Shown piece by piece: positions 1 to 8,398 of a stretch of DNA of 64,000 nucleotides. Source of the stretch: Sphingobacterium haloxyli. Its GTDB lineage: Bacteria > Bacteroidota > Bacteroidia > Sphingobacteriales > Sphingobacteriaceae. The notes beneath the pieces are model-generated. The model was not told the origin of the DNA, searched no databases, and saw only the letters and a list, made by a program, of their open reading frames with translations. A program made the translations under genes and the position numbers. The first letter of the stretch is position 1. Each line of letters opens with the position of its first letter. Where the stretch lies: NCBI RefSeq assembly GCF_002980525.1, contig NZ_PVBQ01000006.1:1-64000 (forward strand), read 5' to 3'.

Positions 1-141
1 GTCTATCCTGTCCAAAACCTCGTTTAAGATGCGTACGGGATGATCCGGAGCAATCAATTCCCCCAAATCGGGCGGGAGCAGCATGGTCTGGTGCTGCAGG
101 TTACGCTTGAAAACCACCGTGGTCGTTCTGCCTCTTGCCAT
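1..141 (-). CDS. IS1182-family transposase, N-terminal part (runs off window)
   Basis: The minus strand opens with ATG at 141 and reads 47 codons to the window edge without a stop. The residues include the segment MLLPPDLGELIAPDHPVRIL, which matches the conserved N-terminus of IS1182-type DDE transposases (usual form: LLPPsLdeLIpenHpVR). The catalytic core lies outside the window, so it cannot be judged whether the copy is intact. The hairpin at 244-273 upstream of this start is a candidate terminal inverted repeat of the element. Family assignment rests on this N-terminal motif only. Confidence 0.75.
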   Translation of the reverse strand, partial: MARGRTTTVVFKRNLQHQTMLLPPDLGELIAPDHPVRILNEVLDRID

Positions 142-243
142 ACCTTAAAGATAGGGATCAGAACGCTGATATACAACAGGATAGATGAATAAAATATCAA
201 CAAAAAATAGAAATAATGTGGAGAATAGTAGAAAATAAAAAAA

Positions 244-273
244 GGCTGCTCAAAAATTACTTTTGAGACAGCC
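244..273 (-). terminator. Hairpin with T-tract after rplI; possible IS end
   Basis: Read on the minus strand, GGCTGTCTCAAAA / TTTTGAGCAGCC pair with one bulged base around a short loop and are followed directly by eight T. It lies about 28 nt past the rplI stop, so it fits an intrinsic terminator of rpsF-rpsR-rplI. The GGCTGTCTCAAAAG sequence also resembles terminal repeats of IS1182-type elements, and a transposase start lies about 100 nt further on, so the structure may serve both roles. Confidence 0.7.
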
Positions 274-301
274 TCTTTTCTTTTTTAAGGGTCTAATTTT
301 A

Positions 302-745
302 TTATTCAGCTACCACTTCAAACGGAATCTGAACTTTAACTTCTTTGTGTAAGTTTAAGTTAGCAATGTACTCACCAACTGTTTTAGGTTCAGTTTCGAA
401 AGTGATGCGACGACGGTCAACGTCATATCCTTGTGTTTTCAAAGCTTCCGCAATTTGGATGCTATTTACTTTACCAAAGATTTTTCCGCTTTCACCAGCT
501 TTAGCACCAATAGTAAGTTTGATACTTTCCAATTTACCGGCTAATTCCGTTGCGTCTTTCTTGATTTTTTCTTGTTTAAACTGAGCTTGTTTAATGTTCT
601 CAGCCAATACCTTCTTAGCAGACGGCGTCGCTAGGATGGCAAACCCTTGAGGAATTAAGTAGTTGCGACCGTAACCCGGTTTTACGTTTACGATGTCGTC
701 TTTCTCGCCAAGTTGTTTAATATCTTGTTTTAATATAACTTCCAT
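302..745 (-). CDS. rplI: 50S ribosomal protein L9
   Basis: The 147-residue product is full length for bacterial L9, a 23S rRNA-binding protein. It begins MEVILKQDIKQLGEKDDIV and carries the L9 signature GYGRNYLIPQGFA (residues about 24-36), followed by the long central helix and a C-terminal domain. It is the last gene of rpsF-rpsR-rplI, 12 nt after rpsR, with a GGAGGAA ribosome-binding site just before the ATG, which is unusually strong for this phylum. Transcription probably ends at the hairpin at 244-273. Confidence 0.97.
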   Translation of the reverse strand: MEVILKQDIKQLGEKDDIVNVKPGYGRNYLIPQGFAILATPSAKKVLAENIKQAQFKQEKIKKDATELAGKLESIKLTIGAKAGESGKIFGKVNSIQIAEALKTQGYDVDRRRITFETEPKTVGEYIANLNLHKEVKVQIPFEVVAE

Positions 746-757
746 GTCGTTTCCTCC

Positions 758-1021
758 TTATTTTAATGAATCTGCTACGTAAGGCAATAGTCCGATAATA
801 CGCGCGCGTTTAACGGCTTGAGCTACTTTACGTTGAAATTTCAATGATGTACCCGTTAGACGACGAGGTAAGATTTTACCTTGGTCGTTTACAAATTTCA
901 ATAAGAAGTTTGCGTCTTTGTAGTCGATATACTTGATACCGTTCTTTTTGAAACGGCAGTATTTTTTACGGTTGTCCTCTACTTTAGGAGCAGTTACGTA
1001 TTGGATGTTTTCGTTTGCCAT
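758..1021 (-). CDS. rpsR: 30S ribosomal protein S18
   Basis: The 87-residue product is a complete S18, which binds S6 on the 30S platform. The segment [20 protein letters not shown] matches the family signature (IxPRRxTGxxxxxQRxxxxAIKRAR), followed by [13 protein letters not shown]. Its ATG overlaps the rpsF stop by one base (TAATG), which indicates translational coupling with its binding partner. Confidence 0.97.
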   Translation of the reverse strand: MANENIQYVTAPKVEDNRKKYCRFKKNGIKYIDYKDANFLLKFVNDQGKILPRRLTGTSLKFQRKVAQAVKRARIIGLLPYVADSLK

Positions 1022-1389
1022 TATTTTGCTACCTCCTCCGTTTTAGTTTCAGCCTTTTTGTTGAATGCACCGCTACGTTTTTTCTCGTTGTAAGCTATTG
1101 CATGTTTGTCTAAAGCAATAGTTAAGAAACGCATAACACGCTCATCACGCTTGTATTCAAGCTCTAATTTTTGAATTAATTCACCCGGAGCCTTGAATTC
1201 AGTTAGGTGATAGAATCCAGTAGTTTTCTTCTGGATTGGATACGCTAATTTTTTCAAACCCCAATTGTCTTCAGCGACAATTTCGGCTCCGCCCTCAGTA
1301 AGGATATTTTTGAATTTAGCGATTACTTCTTTCGCAATATCCTCTGAAAGCAACGGGGTAAGAATAATGACAGATTCGTACTGTTGCAT
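1021..1389 (-). CDS. rpsF: 30S ribosomal protein S6
   Basis: The 122-residue product is S6, first gene of the rpsF-rpsR-rplI operon. It begins [20 protein letters not shown] and contains the typical [20 protein letters not shown] strand region and a Lys/Glu-rich tail that is commonly extended in Bacteroidota. The start sits about 55 nt downstream of a TATCTTTG -7 element. A 6-bp hairpin at 1424-1441 lies at the expected mRNA 5' end. Confidence 0.97.
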   Translation of the reverse strand: MQQYESVIILTPLLSEDIAKEVIAKFKNILTEGGAEIVAEDNWGLKKLAYPIQKKTTGFYHLTEFKAPGELIQKLELEYKRDERVMRFLTIALDKHAIAYNEKKRSGAFNKKAETKTEEVAK

Positions 1390-1423
1390 TGTGTTTTAAT
1401 AAATTTGTTTTAATTAATTTAAT

Positions 1424-1452
1424 ACTCGTACTTTAACGAGTGTGCAAAGATA
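1424..1452 (-). promoter_or_regulatory. rpsF operon promoter (-7 box) and 5' hairpin
   Basis: On the minus strand TATCTTTG at 1452-1445 fits the Bacteroidota -7 consensus TAnnTTTG; no good TTTG -33 box is seen at the usual distance. Immediately downstream ACTCGT/ACGAGT form a 6-bp stem with a 6-nt loop (1441-1424), placed at or near the predicted transcript start. Confidence 0.55.
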
Positions 1453-1470
1453 ATGATAAAATATGATTTT

Positions 1471-1585
1471 TACTTTTTTTACCTCAAAAAAAGTAAACAA
1501 AAAGCCTCCTCGCTTCAGATCTTCGACAAACAGGATAATGCTAAGGGTGAATTTCTACATGCGTCAAAGTTCCGGAGGCGACATT
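1471..1585. repeat. Dispersed intergenic element, copy A
   Basis: A 10-bp stem TACTTTTTTT / AAAAAAAGTA (1471-1495) is followed by a 76-nt stretch (1510-1585) that aligns without gaps to 61311-61386 at about 55 of 76 identical positions. That second copy also has an ACTTTT/AAAAGT hairpin upstream. Copy A is bounded by GCCTCC (1504-1509) and GGAGGC (1574-1579), which could pair. It fills the gap between the 3' end of the cupin gene and the rpsF promoter. Function unknown; possibly a MITE-like or RNA-structured repeat. Confidence 0.55.
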
Positions 1586-1590
1586 AGCAG

Positions 1591-2481
1591 TTAAGCAGGG
1601 ATTGTGTTTGGCTGTTTCAAATAAGCATCTAATGCCTTTTGACTTTTCTTAAAAGCTTGTCGTTGTTTGTAATCCACCCATTTTTGTTTGAAGAGTTTAC
1701 GCATAAGTTTGTCTGTATACCGTATAAAGAACACCTCCTTTAACAGGCTAAAAAGTTTCTTTGGCGAACTAGGAAAGGAGCGGAGCGTAACAGAAAAGCC
1801 GGCTTCCAGATAGCGGTTGAAATGCCAATAGCCGCTCGGCATAAAGAGCGCATCGCCGTGGTCCATAAAGATCTCGTGTCCTTTTGCATAACGTAATGCC
1901 GGAAACCGTTCGTAGTCTGGTTGCTCGTAGTCCACATTATAAATAGTATGGACAGAAAAAGGAACTTTATATAGAAAAGCGGCCTCTTCGGGGGGGAACA
2001 ATAAAACTCTTTTTTTGCCCTCAAATTGGAAATGCATTAAGTCCGCGAGATCAACATCATAGTGCATAAGTACACGCGCCTCACTACCGCCAAAAAATAG
2101 CGTCGGTATACGTTTGAAATATTTAAAGCCTAGATCCGGATAGGAAAAATTCTTGAGCAACTCAGGCAACTTATCCGTAATAATATAAAAGAAAATTCGC
2201 AGATCGGAAGGTTGCGTCTGGATGAGACGGATGTAGTCCCGCATTTTCATGCGAGTAATAGGCTCGTCTGTTGCTCTGCTAGGATCAGCAGGCTTGTTGT
2301 CATATAGTCCGACAACTTGTTCGTCAGCTTGTTCGTATATATAATCTAAATTCCACTTGTTGTATGCGTCCCATTTTTTAGCAAAACCCTTAATAAGTAC
2401 AGGTTTTCGTGGCTTGAAATACTTGTTCAGAAACACTTCTTTACTTATATCGTCTACTGTATCAATTTCCGATAGAATCAT
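1591..2481 (-). CDS. JmjC-like cupin (cupin_8) 2-oxoglutarate-dependent oxygenase family protein
   Basis: The 296-residue product has the layout of cupin_8/JmjC proteins. An N-terminal KPVLIKGFAKKWDAYNKW segment is the typical 'P-v-l-I-rg-a-W' entry. It is followed by the iron-binding HxD pair in VLMHYDVDLADLMHF (around residues 139-147), FEGKKRVLLFPP, and a late GDALFMPSGYWHFNR strand supplying the second histidine. Family members are Fe(II)/2-oxoglutarate hydroxylases acting on proteins or RNA; the substrate here cannot be inferred. It stands alone on the minus strand. The upstream region carries a 36-nt repeat (2504-2539) also found upstream of fabG. Confidence 0.8.
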   Translation of the reverse strand: MILSEIDTVDDISKEVFLNKYFKPRKPVLIKGFAKKWDAYNKWNLDYIYEQADEQVVGLYDNKPADPSRATDEPITRMKMRDYIRLIQTQPSDLRIFFYIITDKLPELLKNFSYPDLGFKYFKRIPTLFFGGSEARVLMHYDVDLADLMHFQFEGKKRVLLFPPEEAAFLYKVPFSVHTIYNVDYEQPDYERFPALRYAKGHEIFMDHGDALFMPSGYWHFNRYLEAGFSVTLRSFPSSPKKLFSLLKEVFFIRYTDKLMRKLFKQKWVDYKQRQAFKKSQKALDAYLKQPNTIPA

Positions 2482-2503
2482 AGCGCTTTTTTAATGGTTA
2501 AAT

Positions 2504-2539
2504 CTAAATAAAATGTATTGCATTCACGAGTGCCTGATA
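2504..2539. repeat. Short dispersed element upstream of cupin gene, copy 1
   Basis: Thirty of 36 positions match 19990-20025, which lies upstream of fabG in the same orientation relative to its gene. The shared core on the minus strand is GTGAATGCAA..CATTTTATTTAG, including an inverted repeat AATG-N5-CATT. It lies 23-58 nt before the start codon. It could be a shared operator or a small repeat family. Confidence 0.45.
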
Positions 2540-2684
2540 TAATCTATTTTTTGTCTATGCGATTAAAGACAGTTTTACAGAGACACTCAAAAAAAATGTC
2601 AAAATTTCATCATACATCCTGCGTGCAGAAACTAAGTTAAGAAGAAAAGCGTTATTATTATAAACTAATGCTACAGCATCTATT

Positions 2685-3188
2685 ATGACATCAATAAAAA
2701 ACGAACTGGTAGGAACTTGGAAACTGTTGTCCTATATTGAAGTCCCCATAGAAGGTGACGATTCACTTTTCCCGATGGGAAAGAACCCGTATGGAATATT
2801 AATGTATTCGCCCGATGGTTATATGGCAGTACAGATCTCAAAAGAGGGACGAATGCTCTATAAAAGCAATGACAAAATGATGGCTACACAGGAAGAAATG
2901 GCTTCTTCCTTGCAAGGATACATTGCCTTTTCTGGAAAATACAAAATAGATAACAACAATGCTGTTGTTACTTATTCGATTGAAAGCTCGTTATTCCCAA
3001 ATTGGAAAAATCAATTGCAACGTCGGAAGATAGACTTTGAAGGCGATATACTTTATCTTAGGTCTACTGAGCCAATCCTTTCCAATGGTGTATACGTCAA
3101 TTCTTATATGACTTGGCAACGTATGGACCGTTCCGTCGACAACTTTGATGATGAGCATTTGCTGAGAGAGATTAGCCTAAAGAATTAG
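2685..3188 (+). CDS. Lipocalin-like domain protein
   Basis: The 167-residue product opens with NELVGTWKLLSYIEV and continues GKNPYGILMYSPDGYMAVQI, the hallmark pattern of the lipocalin_5 family (GtWrLvs... G..p.G.L.YtpdGymsa.l). No signal peptide is visible, so it is predicted cytoplasmic. Family members are small beta-barrels of uncertain ligand, sometimes linked to polyketide tailoring or stress. It is monocistronic, ending in a strong bidirectional terminator at 3195-3224 that it shares with the convergent TPR operon. No convincing promoter was seen upstream. Confidence 0.75.
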   Translation: MTSIKNELVGTWKLLSYIEVPIEGDDSLFPMGKNPYGILMYSPDGYMAVQISKEGRMLYKSNDKMMATQEEMASSLQGYIAFSGKYKIDNNNAVVTYSIESSLFPNWKNQLQRRKIDFEGDILYLRSTEPILSNGVYVNSYMTWQRMDRSVDNFDDEHLLREISLKN

Positions 3189-3194
3189 GCAAAT

Positions 3195-3224
3195 AAAAAA
3201 AGAGCGTTTCAACGCTCTTTTTTT
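3195..3224. terminator. Bidirectional intrinsic terminator
   Basis: Perfect 14-bp stem AAAAAAAGAGCGTT / AACGCTCTTTTTTT around a 2-nt loop. A-tract and T-tract on either side let it act for the lipocalin gene (+) and for the gyrA-TPR operon (-). Confidence 0.9.
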
Positions 3225-3234
3225 ATTTGAATTT

Positions 3235-4422
3235 CTATTGTTGTAAAGCTTCAATTTTAGCTTGTGTTTCAGCTGATTTCTCTTCATTTTGCTGGAAGTC
3301 ATAATAGCCCTTCAAGCTTTTTAATGCATCAACATCCTTCGGGTCCAGCTCCACAACTTTTTCTAAGTACGGCAAGGCAACTTTAATCTGCTCTTTAAGT
3401 TCCTCTACTTTTGTGCTGTAATCATTGTTGGATAACGTTTTATCATCATTAAGTGCATTCAATTGATTCCTTACACTGTTGATGATAGTTGCGGAAGCAT
3501 TCTTATTGGCTTCGATGTAATTAGGGTCTATCTCCACGGCCTTTTTATATGCTTCGATGGCTTTATCGTTATTATCAGACGCTGAGTACGCAATGCCTAA
3601 ATAGTAATACAACGCCTTGTTGTCCGCGTCCTTTGCTATCTGATTTTCAATATCGGTGATTATTTTTGCCTCGTTACCTGTCATAAGATTCAACTCGATA
3701 TTCTGTACAGAAGCGTCATTGTCCTCCGGGTATTCGGCCGCTGCTTTAGCAGCATACTCCAATGCGTTAGTCGTATCCTTAGCTGACAGATATAGCTTTG
3801 GCAAGTCTACCATCACCGCCTTATGTTGAGAAAATTCTTTTTGCGGAATCAATTCCTCGTATCTTTTAATAGCATTCGGATAGTCTTGATTTTGGATAGC
3901 GGCCAAACCGGAGTAATATAGCAATGTTGTGTCTCCTGGAAGATAGTTCAACGCTCGATTAAAGGTTGTGTAGGCCGTTTCGTAGTCTTGGTTGTTAAAA
4001 GCATCAGCACCCTGTCCAAAATTAAACTGACCTAATAGTTGACCGGCTACCGCAATGTTTTCTTTGTGTTTTCCATCGCTGTCCATCGCTGTCGCTTTTT
4101 GGATACCCTCTTCAGCTGCTTGCTCTGCCTCTGCTGATTTTTCTAACGTCGCCAAATTGGCATTCACTAAAGCATAAATAGTCCAAGTTTCGGGATCGTC
4201 TTTTGTTTTGTCATGCGTTATAGCAGCATCTATAGCCTCTTTGGCGCCTTCCAAATCTTTTTTTCCGAGTTGAGCTAGTTGCTCCGCAGGCAAATTGTTT
4301 CCCTGTAACTCTTGAAATTTCTGCAAACCTGCTTTGGCTTTCCGCAAGTTGCTACTTTGAGCGAAAGCAGTAGTACCTGCCACCACCAATAAAGAAAATA
4401 ATATTGCTTTTTTTATATTCAT
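3235..4422 (-). CDS. Secreted tetratricopeptide-repeat protein
   Basis: The 395-residue product starts with a clear signal peptide (MNIKKAILFSLLVVAGTTAFAQ, cleavage after AFA) and holds several TPR units, e.g. NQDYETAYTTFNRALNYLPG, NQDYPNAIKRYEELIPQ, and the canonical KALYYYLGIAYSASDNNDKA followed by IEAYKKAVEIDPNYIEA. It is predicted to act in the periplasm or at the envelope as a protein-interaction scaffold. It lies 2 nt after the upstream TPR gene and is the last gene of the gyrA-led operon. Partner unknown. Confidence 0.85.
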   Translation of the reverse strand: MNIKKAILFSLLVVAGTTAFAQSSNLRKAKAGLQKFQELQGNNLPAEQLAQLGKKDLEGAKEAIDAAITHDKTKDDPETWTIYALVNANLATLEKSAEAEQAAEEGIQKATAMDSDGKHKENIAVAGQLLGQFNFGQGADAFNNQDYETAYTTFNRALNYLPGDTTLLYYSGLAAIQNQDYPNAIKRYEELIPQKEFSQHKAVMVDLPKLYLSAKDTTNALEYAAKAAAEYPEDNDASVQNIELNLMTGNEAKIITDIENQIAKDADNKALYYYLGIAYSASDNNDKAIEAYKKAVEIDPNYIEANKNASATIINSVRNQLNALNDDKTLSNNDYSTKVEELKEQIKVALPYLEKVVELDPKDVDALKSLKGYYDFQQNEEKSAETQAKIEALQQ

Positions 4423-4424
4423 AT

Positions 4425-5543
4425 CTAATTATTTGATAGTTGATTCAATAGTAATTTCACGCGATCTAACTGCGCGAGATCTCCAGACCTTTCATAATAT
4501 AATGAAAGAGACTTTAAAGCATTAACATCGTAAGGGCGAATTTCGTTTGCTTTTAGTAATAAATTTTGCGCTTGATACTGAGCTTCCACATTGTCGCCAT
4601 CTTGAAGAAAACTGTTAAGAAAGATAAGGCCCAATGCCAGATTTGCCTCGTAATTGTTCGGGTCGAGTCGCAAAACCTTCGCATAATATCGCTTTGCGAT
4701 TTCGATATTTCCTACATTTTCATTCGCGTACCCCGCTAGATAATTCAAGTCAATATCTTCTGGTTCATGTGCTATAGCTTCGTCAATAATAGGGGCGATA
4801 GCTTTATACTCGTTGTTCTGAGCGAAAAGTTGGATCAAATTCAACAATACCTGTTTGTTTTCGGGGAATTTTGTACGTGCCTCATGTAATGTATTCAGCA
4901 CACCCTGATTATCTCCGTTTCTTTTGTGAGCTTCTGCTAGTTCCAAATAATATTCAACAGGTGCATCGCCCTTCTGTAACAGATCGTTATAATACCCTAT
5001 TGCTGCATCGTGTTGTCCGGTTTGAGACGCCAAAAGAGCAAGATTATAGGTCACATCATAATTTTGAACATTAAGACCTTTCACCTTCAGGTAACTTTCA
5101 TAAGCACCAGCATAATCTTCTTTCTCAAGCGCTTTTTTTGCTTTGTAAATATGCGAGGCAGCTAAATTCTGCTTGATGTAATTGGATTCAGATGTGTAAT
5201 TTTCCCAATCTCGCTTTTTTATCTTGTTTACCGACTCGTAGGTAATATCAATGGGATCTTTCGGGTTTTTTACCGTGCGAGTAGAATCAGCATACGCGAT
5301 GGAGCTGTATATCATAGCACGTAGGACATTCACACGCACGCTATTCGAATCGCGGCGGTTTTTGTACGTTTCATCTATGAATTTTTTTGCGTTCTCGAGA
5401 TTCTTTAAATCACCAGACTTGGTATAGCGCGCAAAACTATTGCTGCTCTCCTTGTAGTTAGACTGAGCAGAGGTTTGCACTGAACCTAATAACATCAGCA
5501 AGCCCGAAACAATTGCGGGCAGGCATAATCCCAATTTATTCAT
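4425..5543 (-). CDS. Secreted tetratricopeptide-repeat protein, coupled to gyrA
   Basis: The 372-residue product from ATG 5543 has a signal peptide ([22 protein letters not shown]) and TPR units such as [36 protein letters not shown] and [20 protein letters not shown]. The start codon overlaps the gyrA stop by 8 nt (ATGAATAA); an in-frame ATG at 5558 further inside gyrA is an alternative that would add five residues. The overlap implies translational coupling of an envelope TPR protein to gyrase, an association I cannot explain functionally. It appears to be a paralogue of the next gene. Confidence 0.85.
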   Translation of the reverse strand: MNKLGLCLPAIVSGLLMLLGSVQTSAQSNYKESSNSFARYTKSGDLKNLENAKKFIDETYKNRRDSNSVRVNVLRAMIYSSIAYADSTRTVKNPKDPIDITYESVNKIKKRDWENYTSESNYIKQNLAASHIYKAKKALEKEDYAGAYESYLKVKGLNVQNYDVTYNLALLASQTGQHDAAIGYYNDLLQKGDAPVEYYLELAEAHKRNGDNQGVLNTLHEARTKFPENKQVLLNLIQLFAQNNEYKAIAPIIDEAIAHEPEDIDLNYLAGYANENVGNIEIAKRYYAKVLRLDPNNYEANLALGLIFLNSFLQDGDNVEAQYQAQNLLLKANEIRPYDVNALKSLSLYYERSGDLAQLDRVKLLLNQLSNN

Positions 5544-8097
5544 CGTTTTCTTCAGCATCTATTGTGTCATCCGATACTTCATTTCCTTCTATATTACCAC
5601 CGCTGTTTTCTATCTCCTCTTCTTCTTCACGGTCCACTTTGGTGATAGAGGCTATTGCGTCGGTATCTTTCAACGTAATCAAACGCACACCCTGTGTCGC
5701 ACGCCCCATTACCCGAAGGTTATCAACACCAATACGAATCACGATACCTGATTTGTTGATAATCATCAAGTCATCTTCATCAGTAACCCCTTTAATGGCA
5801 ACCAGTTCCCCTGTCTTATCCGTAACATTGATGGTTTTTACTCCCTTACCTCCTCGGTTTGTTACGCGGTAATCTTCGATATCGGTACGTTTGCCATAAC
5901 CTTTTTCGGAAACAACAAGCACTGTTGTCTCTGAATTATCTACAGCAATCATGCCAACTACTTCATCTTTGTCGTTAGCCAGCGAGATGCCCCGTACTCC
6001 TGTAGCCGTTCTTCCCATTGGACGTACAGTGGATTCGTTGAAACGAATAGCGCGTCCAGAGCGAAGTGCCATGACGATTTCGCTATTTCCTGTTGTTAGA
6101 CATGCTTCCAACAGCTCGTCACCTTCGTTGATGTTAATTGCGTTTATACCATTTGCACGCGGTCTTGAATACGCTTCCAGCGACGTTTTCTTGATCGTAC
6201 CTTTTTTCGTACACATGATAATAAAATTATTTTCAAGATACACTTGATCTTTGAGGTTAGTTACCTTAATGAAGGCTCTGATCTTTTCTTCTTTTGGCAC
6301 GTTAATGATATTCTGTAACGCACGACCACGCGATGTGCGACTACCTTCGGGGATTTCAAAGGCACGTAACCAGAAACAACGTCCATGATCAGTAAACAAC
6401 AGTAGATAATTGTGCGCTGAGGCTGTTATAATGTGCTCTGTAAAATCTTCGTCTCGTGTGGTAGAACCGATGGCGCCCTTGCCACCGCGTCCTTGGCGGC
6501 GATATTCTGTCAGCGGTGTACGTTTCACGTACGAATTATGTGAAATGGTAATTACGATCTCTTCATCATCGATGAAGTCTTCCATACGCATGTCTTCGGC
6601 AGAATGCACAATGACGGAACGCCGCTCATCACCGTATTTTTCTCTTATCTCTACTAGCTCTGTTTTAATTATCTCCATGCGTAGATTTTCATCTGCGAGT
6701 ACCGATTTTAGATAATCAATTGTTTTCATGAGCTCCGCATATTCCTCTTTGATCTTATCGCGTTCCAGTCCTGTTAGACGACGAAGTGTCATGTCTAAGA
6801 TAGCACGTGCTTGAATATCCGTCAAGCCAAATCTACTCATCAGGCCTACACGGGCATCTTCAGGCGTGTCGGAGTTCCGGATAAGTTTGATGACTTCATC
6901 TAGATGGTCAAGTGCGATGAGGTAGCCTTCTAGTATATGTGCACGCTTTTCTGCTTCGGCTAACTCGAATTTGGTGCGACGGATCACAACTTCATGCCGG
7001 TGCTCTACAAATTCGTGAATCATGTCCTTCAGATTCAACAACATCGGACGTCCTTTTACTAAGGCGATGTTGTTTACAGAAAATGAAGTCTGTAAAGCTG
7101 TATATTTATAAAGGTTGTTTAATACAACATTTGCATTTGCTTCCCGTTTGATCTCGTAGACGATTCGGAAGCCGTCTCTATCGGATTCATCCCGGATGGT
7201 AGAAATACCCTCGATTTTTTTCTCATTGACCAGTTCAGCAGTCCGTTCAATCATGTTCGCTTTGTTGACCTGATAAGGGATCTCGGTCACAATAATGCAT
7301 TCACGGCCATTTTTGAGGGTTTCGATTTCCGCTTTAGCGCGCATTACGATACGGCCTTTACCAGTTTCACAAGCGTCTTTTACACCATTATAGCCGTATA
7401 TAATACCGCCGGTAGGAAAATCAGGTCCTTTGATATGCTGCATCAACTCCGCGATTTCGATGTCGCGGTTTTCGATATAGGCAATGGTACCATCCACTAC
7501 CTCGGTCAGGTTGTGGGGAGCCATATTTGTAGCCATACCCACCGCAATTCCCGACGCTCCGTTTACCAAAAGATTCGGAATCCGGGTAGGTAAAACCGTT
7601 GGCTCTTGTAACGAATCGTCAAAGTTCAGTTGAAAATCAACAGTGTCTTTATTGATGTCGGAAAGCATCTCTTCAGACAGTTTTTTTAGGCGTGCCTCGG
7701 TATAACGCATAGCCGCAGGCGGATCACCGTCGATAGAACCGTAGTTACCCTGGCCATCCACCAATTGGTAGCGCATGCTCCAGTCTTGCGCTAAGCGAAC
7801 CATAGCATCATATACTGAAGAGTCACCATGCGGGTGATACTTACCTAGCACATCTCCAACGATACGAGCAGATTTCTTATAGGGTTTGCCACTCGTTACA
7901 CCTAGATCTAACATCCCGTATAGTACACGTCTGTGTACCGGTTTCAAACCGTCTCTCGCATCGGGTAAAGCACGGGAAACGATCACCGACATAGAATAAT
8001 CTATGTAGGCAGATTTCATTTGATCCTCGATATTAATTGGAATGATCCTGTCGTTTGCAGGCACTAGATTGTTTTCGTTTTCTGTTTCTTCAGCCAT
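5536..8097 (-). CDS. gyrA: DNA gyrase subunit A
   Basis: The 853-residue product is a full-length type IIA topoisomerase A subunit. Seen motifs: [20 protein letters not shown] near residue 41, [20 protein letters not shown] (quinolone-resistance region with wild-type-like Ser and Asp), the catalytic tyrosine in [10 protein letters not shown], and a six-blade C-terminal domain. The GyrA box reads QGRGGKG rather than QRRGGKG but keeps the RGGKG core. The tail is strongly acidic (DREEEEEIE and AEENDE). It heads an operon with two TPR genes. A long leader of about 60 nt contains a hairpin (TGTGTG/CACACA). Confidence 0.97.
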   Translation of the reverse strand: MAEETENENNLVPANDRIIPINIEDQMKSAYIDYSMSVIVSRALPDARDGLKPVHRRVLYGMLDLGVTSGKPYKKSARIVGDVLGKYHPHGDSSVYDAMVRLAQDWSMRYQLVDGQGNYGSIDGDPPAAMRYTEARLKKLSEEMLSDINKDTVDFQLNFDDSLQEPTVLPTRIPNLLVNGASGIAVGMATNMAPHNLTEVVDGTIAYIENRDIEIAELMQHIKGPDFPTGGIIYGYNGVKDACETGKGRIVMRAKAEIETLKNGRECIIVTEIPYQVNKANMIERTAELVNEKKIEGISTIRDESDRDGFRIVYEIKREANANVVLNNLYKYTALQTSFSVNNIALVKGRPMLLNLKDMIHEFVEHRHEVVIRRTKFELAEAEKRAHILEGYLIALDHLDEVIKLIRNSDTPEDARVGLMSRFGLTDIQARAILDMTLRRLTGLERDKIKEEYAELMKTIDYLKSVLADENLRMEIIKTELVEIREKYGDERRSVIVHSAEDMRMEDFIDDEEIVITISHNSYVKRTPLTEYRRQGRGGKGAIGSTTRDEDFTEHIITASAHNYLLLFTDHGRCFWLRAFEIPEGSRTSRGRALQNIINVPKEEKIRAFIKVTNLKDQVYLENNFIIMCTKKGTIKKTSLEAYSRPRANGINAININEGDELLEACLTTGNSEIVMALRSGRAIRFNESTVRPMGRTATGVRGISLANDKDEVVGMIAVDNSETTVLVVSEKGYGKRTDIEDYRVTNRGGKGVKTINVTDKTGELVAIKGVTDEDDLMIINKSGIVIRIGVDNLRVMGRATQGVRLITLKDTDAIASITKVDREEEEEIENSGGNIEGNEVSDDTIDAEENDE

Positions 8098-8398
8098 ATT
8101 AATTTGGTTTCAATAAAACTAAAATGTGTGTCTCCAAAAAAAAGGCACACATCGCATGCGAAGTTACGATTTTTTTTATTAATTACGGAGCGTTTAAGTG
8201 TCTAAAATATATAAGCCCATACCGCGACGATTAAGTGCGCCGTAAGAGTAAAATACTTGGCAATATTCGTTTGTTGTATGTCATATTTTTATAAAACAAA
8301 AGAAATGCTTATTTATCTTTCAATAAAAGTTTGGGAAATATGAAGAAAATTAAAAAATGTGCTATTTTTGCGGTTCATTTATTCACGTAAAATAATTC
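8098..8398. promoter_or_regulatory. Divergent gyrA/serC intergenic region
   Basis: For gyrA (minus) TAACTTCG at 8166-8159 is one mismatch from TAnnTTTG, followed by a leader holding a TGTGTG/CACACA stem with a poly-T loop. For serC (plus) TATTTTTG at 8363-8370 is a perfect -7 box about 28 nt before the ATG; no well-spaced -33 box was found for either. I see nothing else in this 301-nt gap. Confidence 0.5.
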
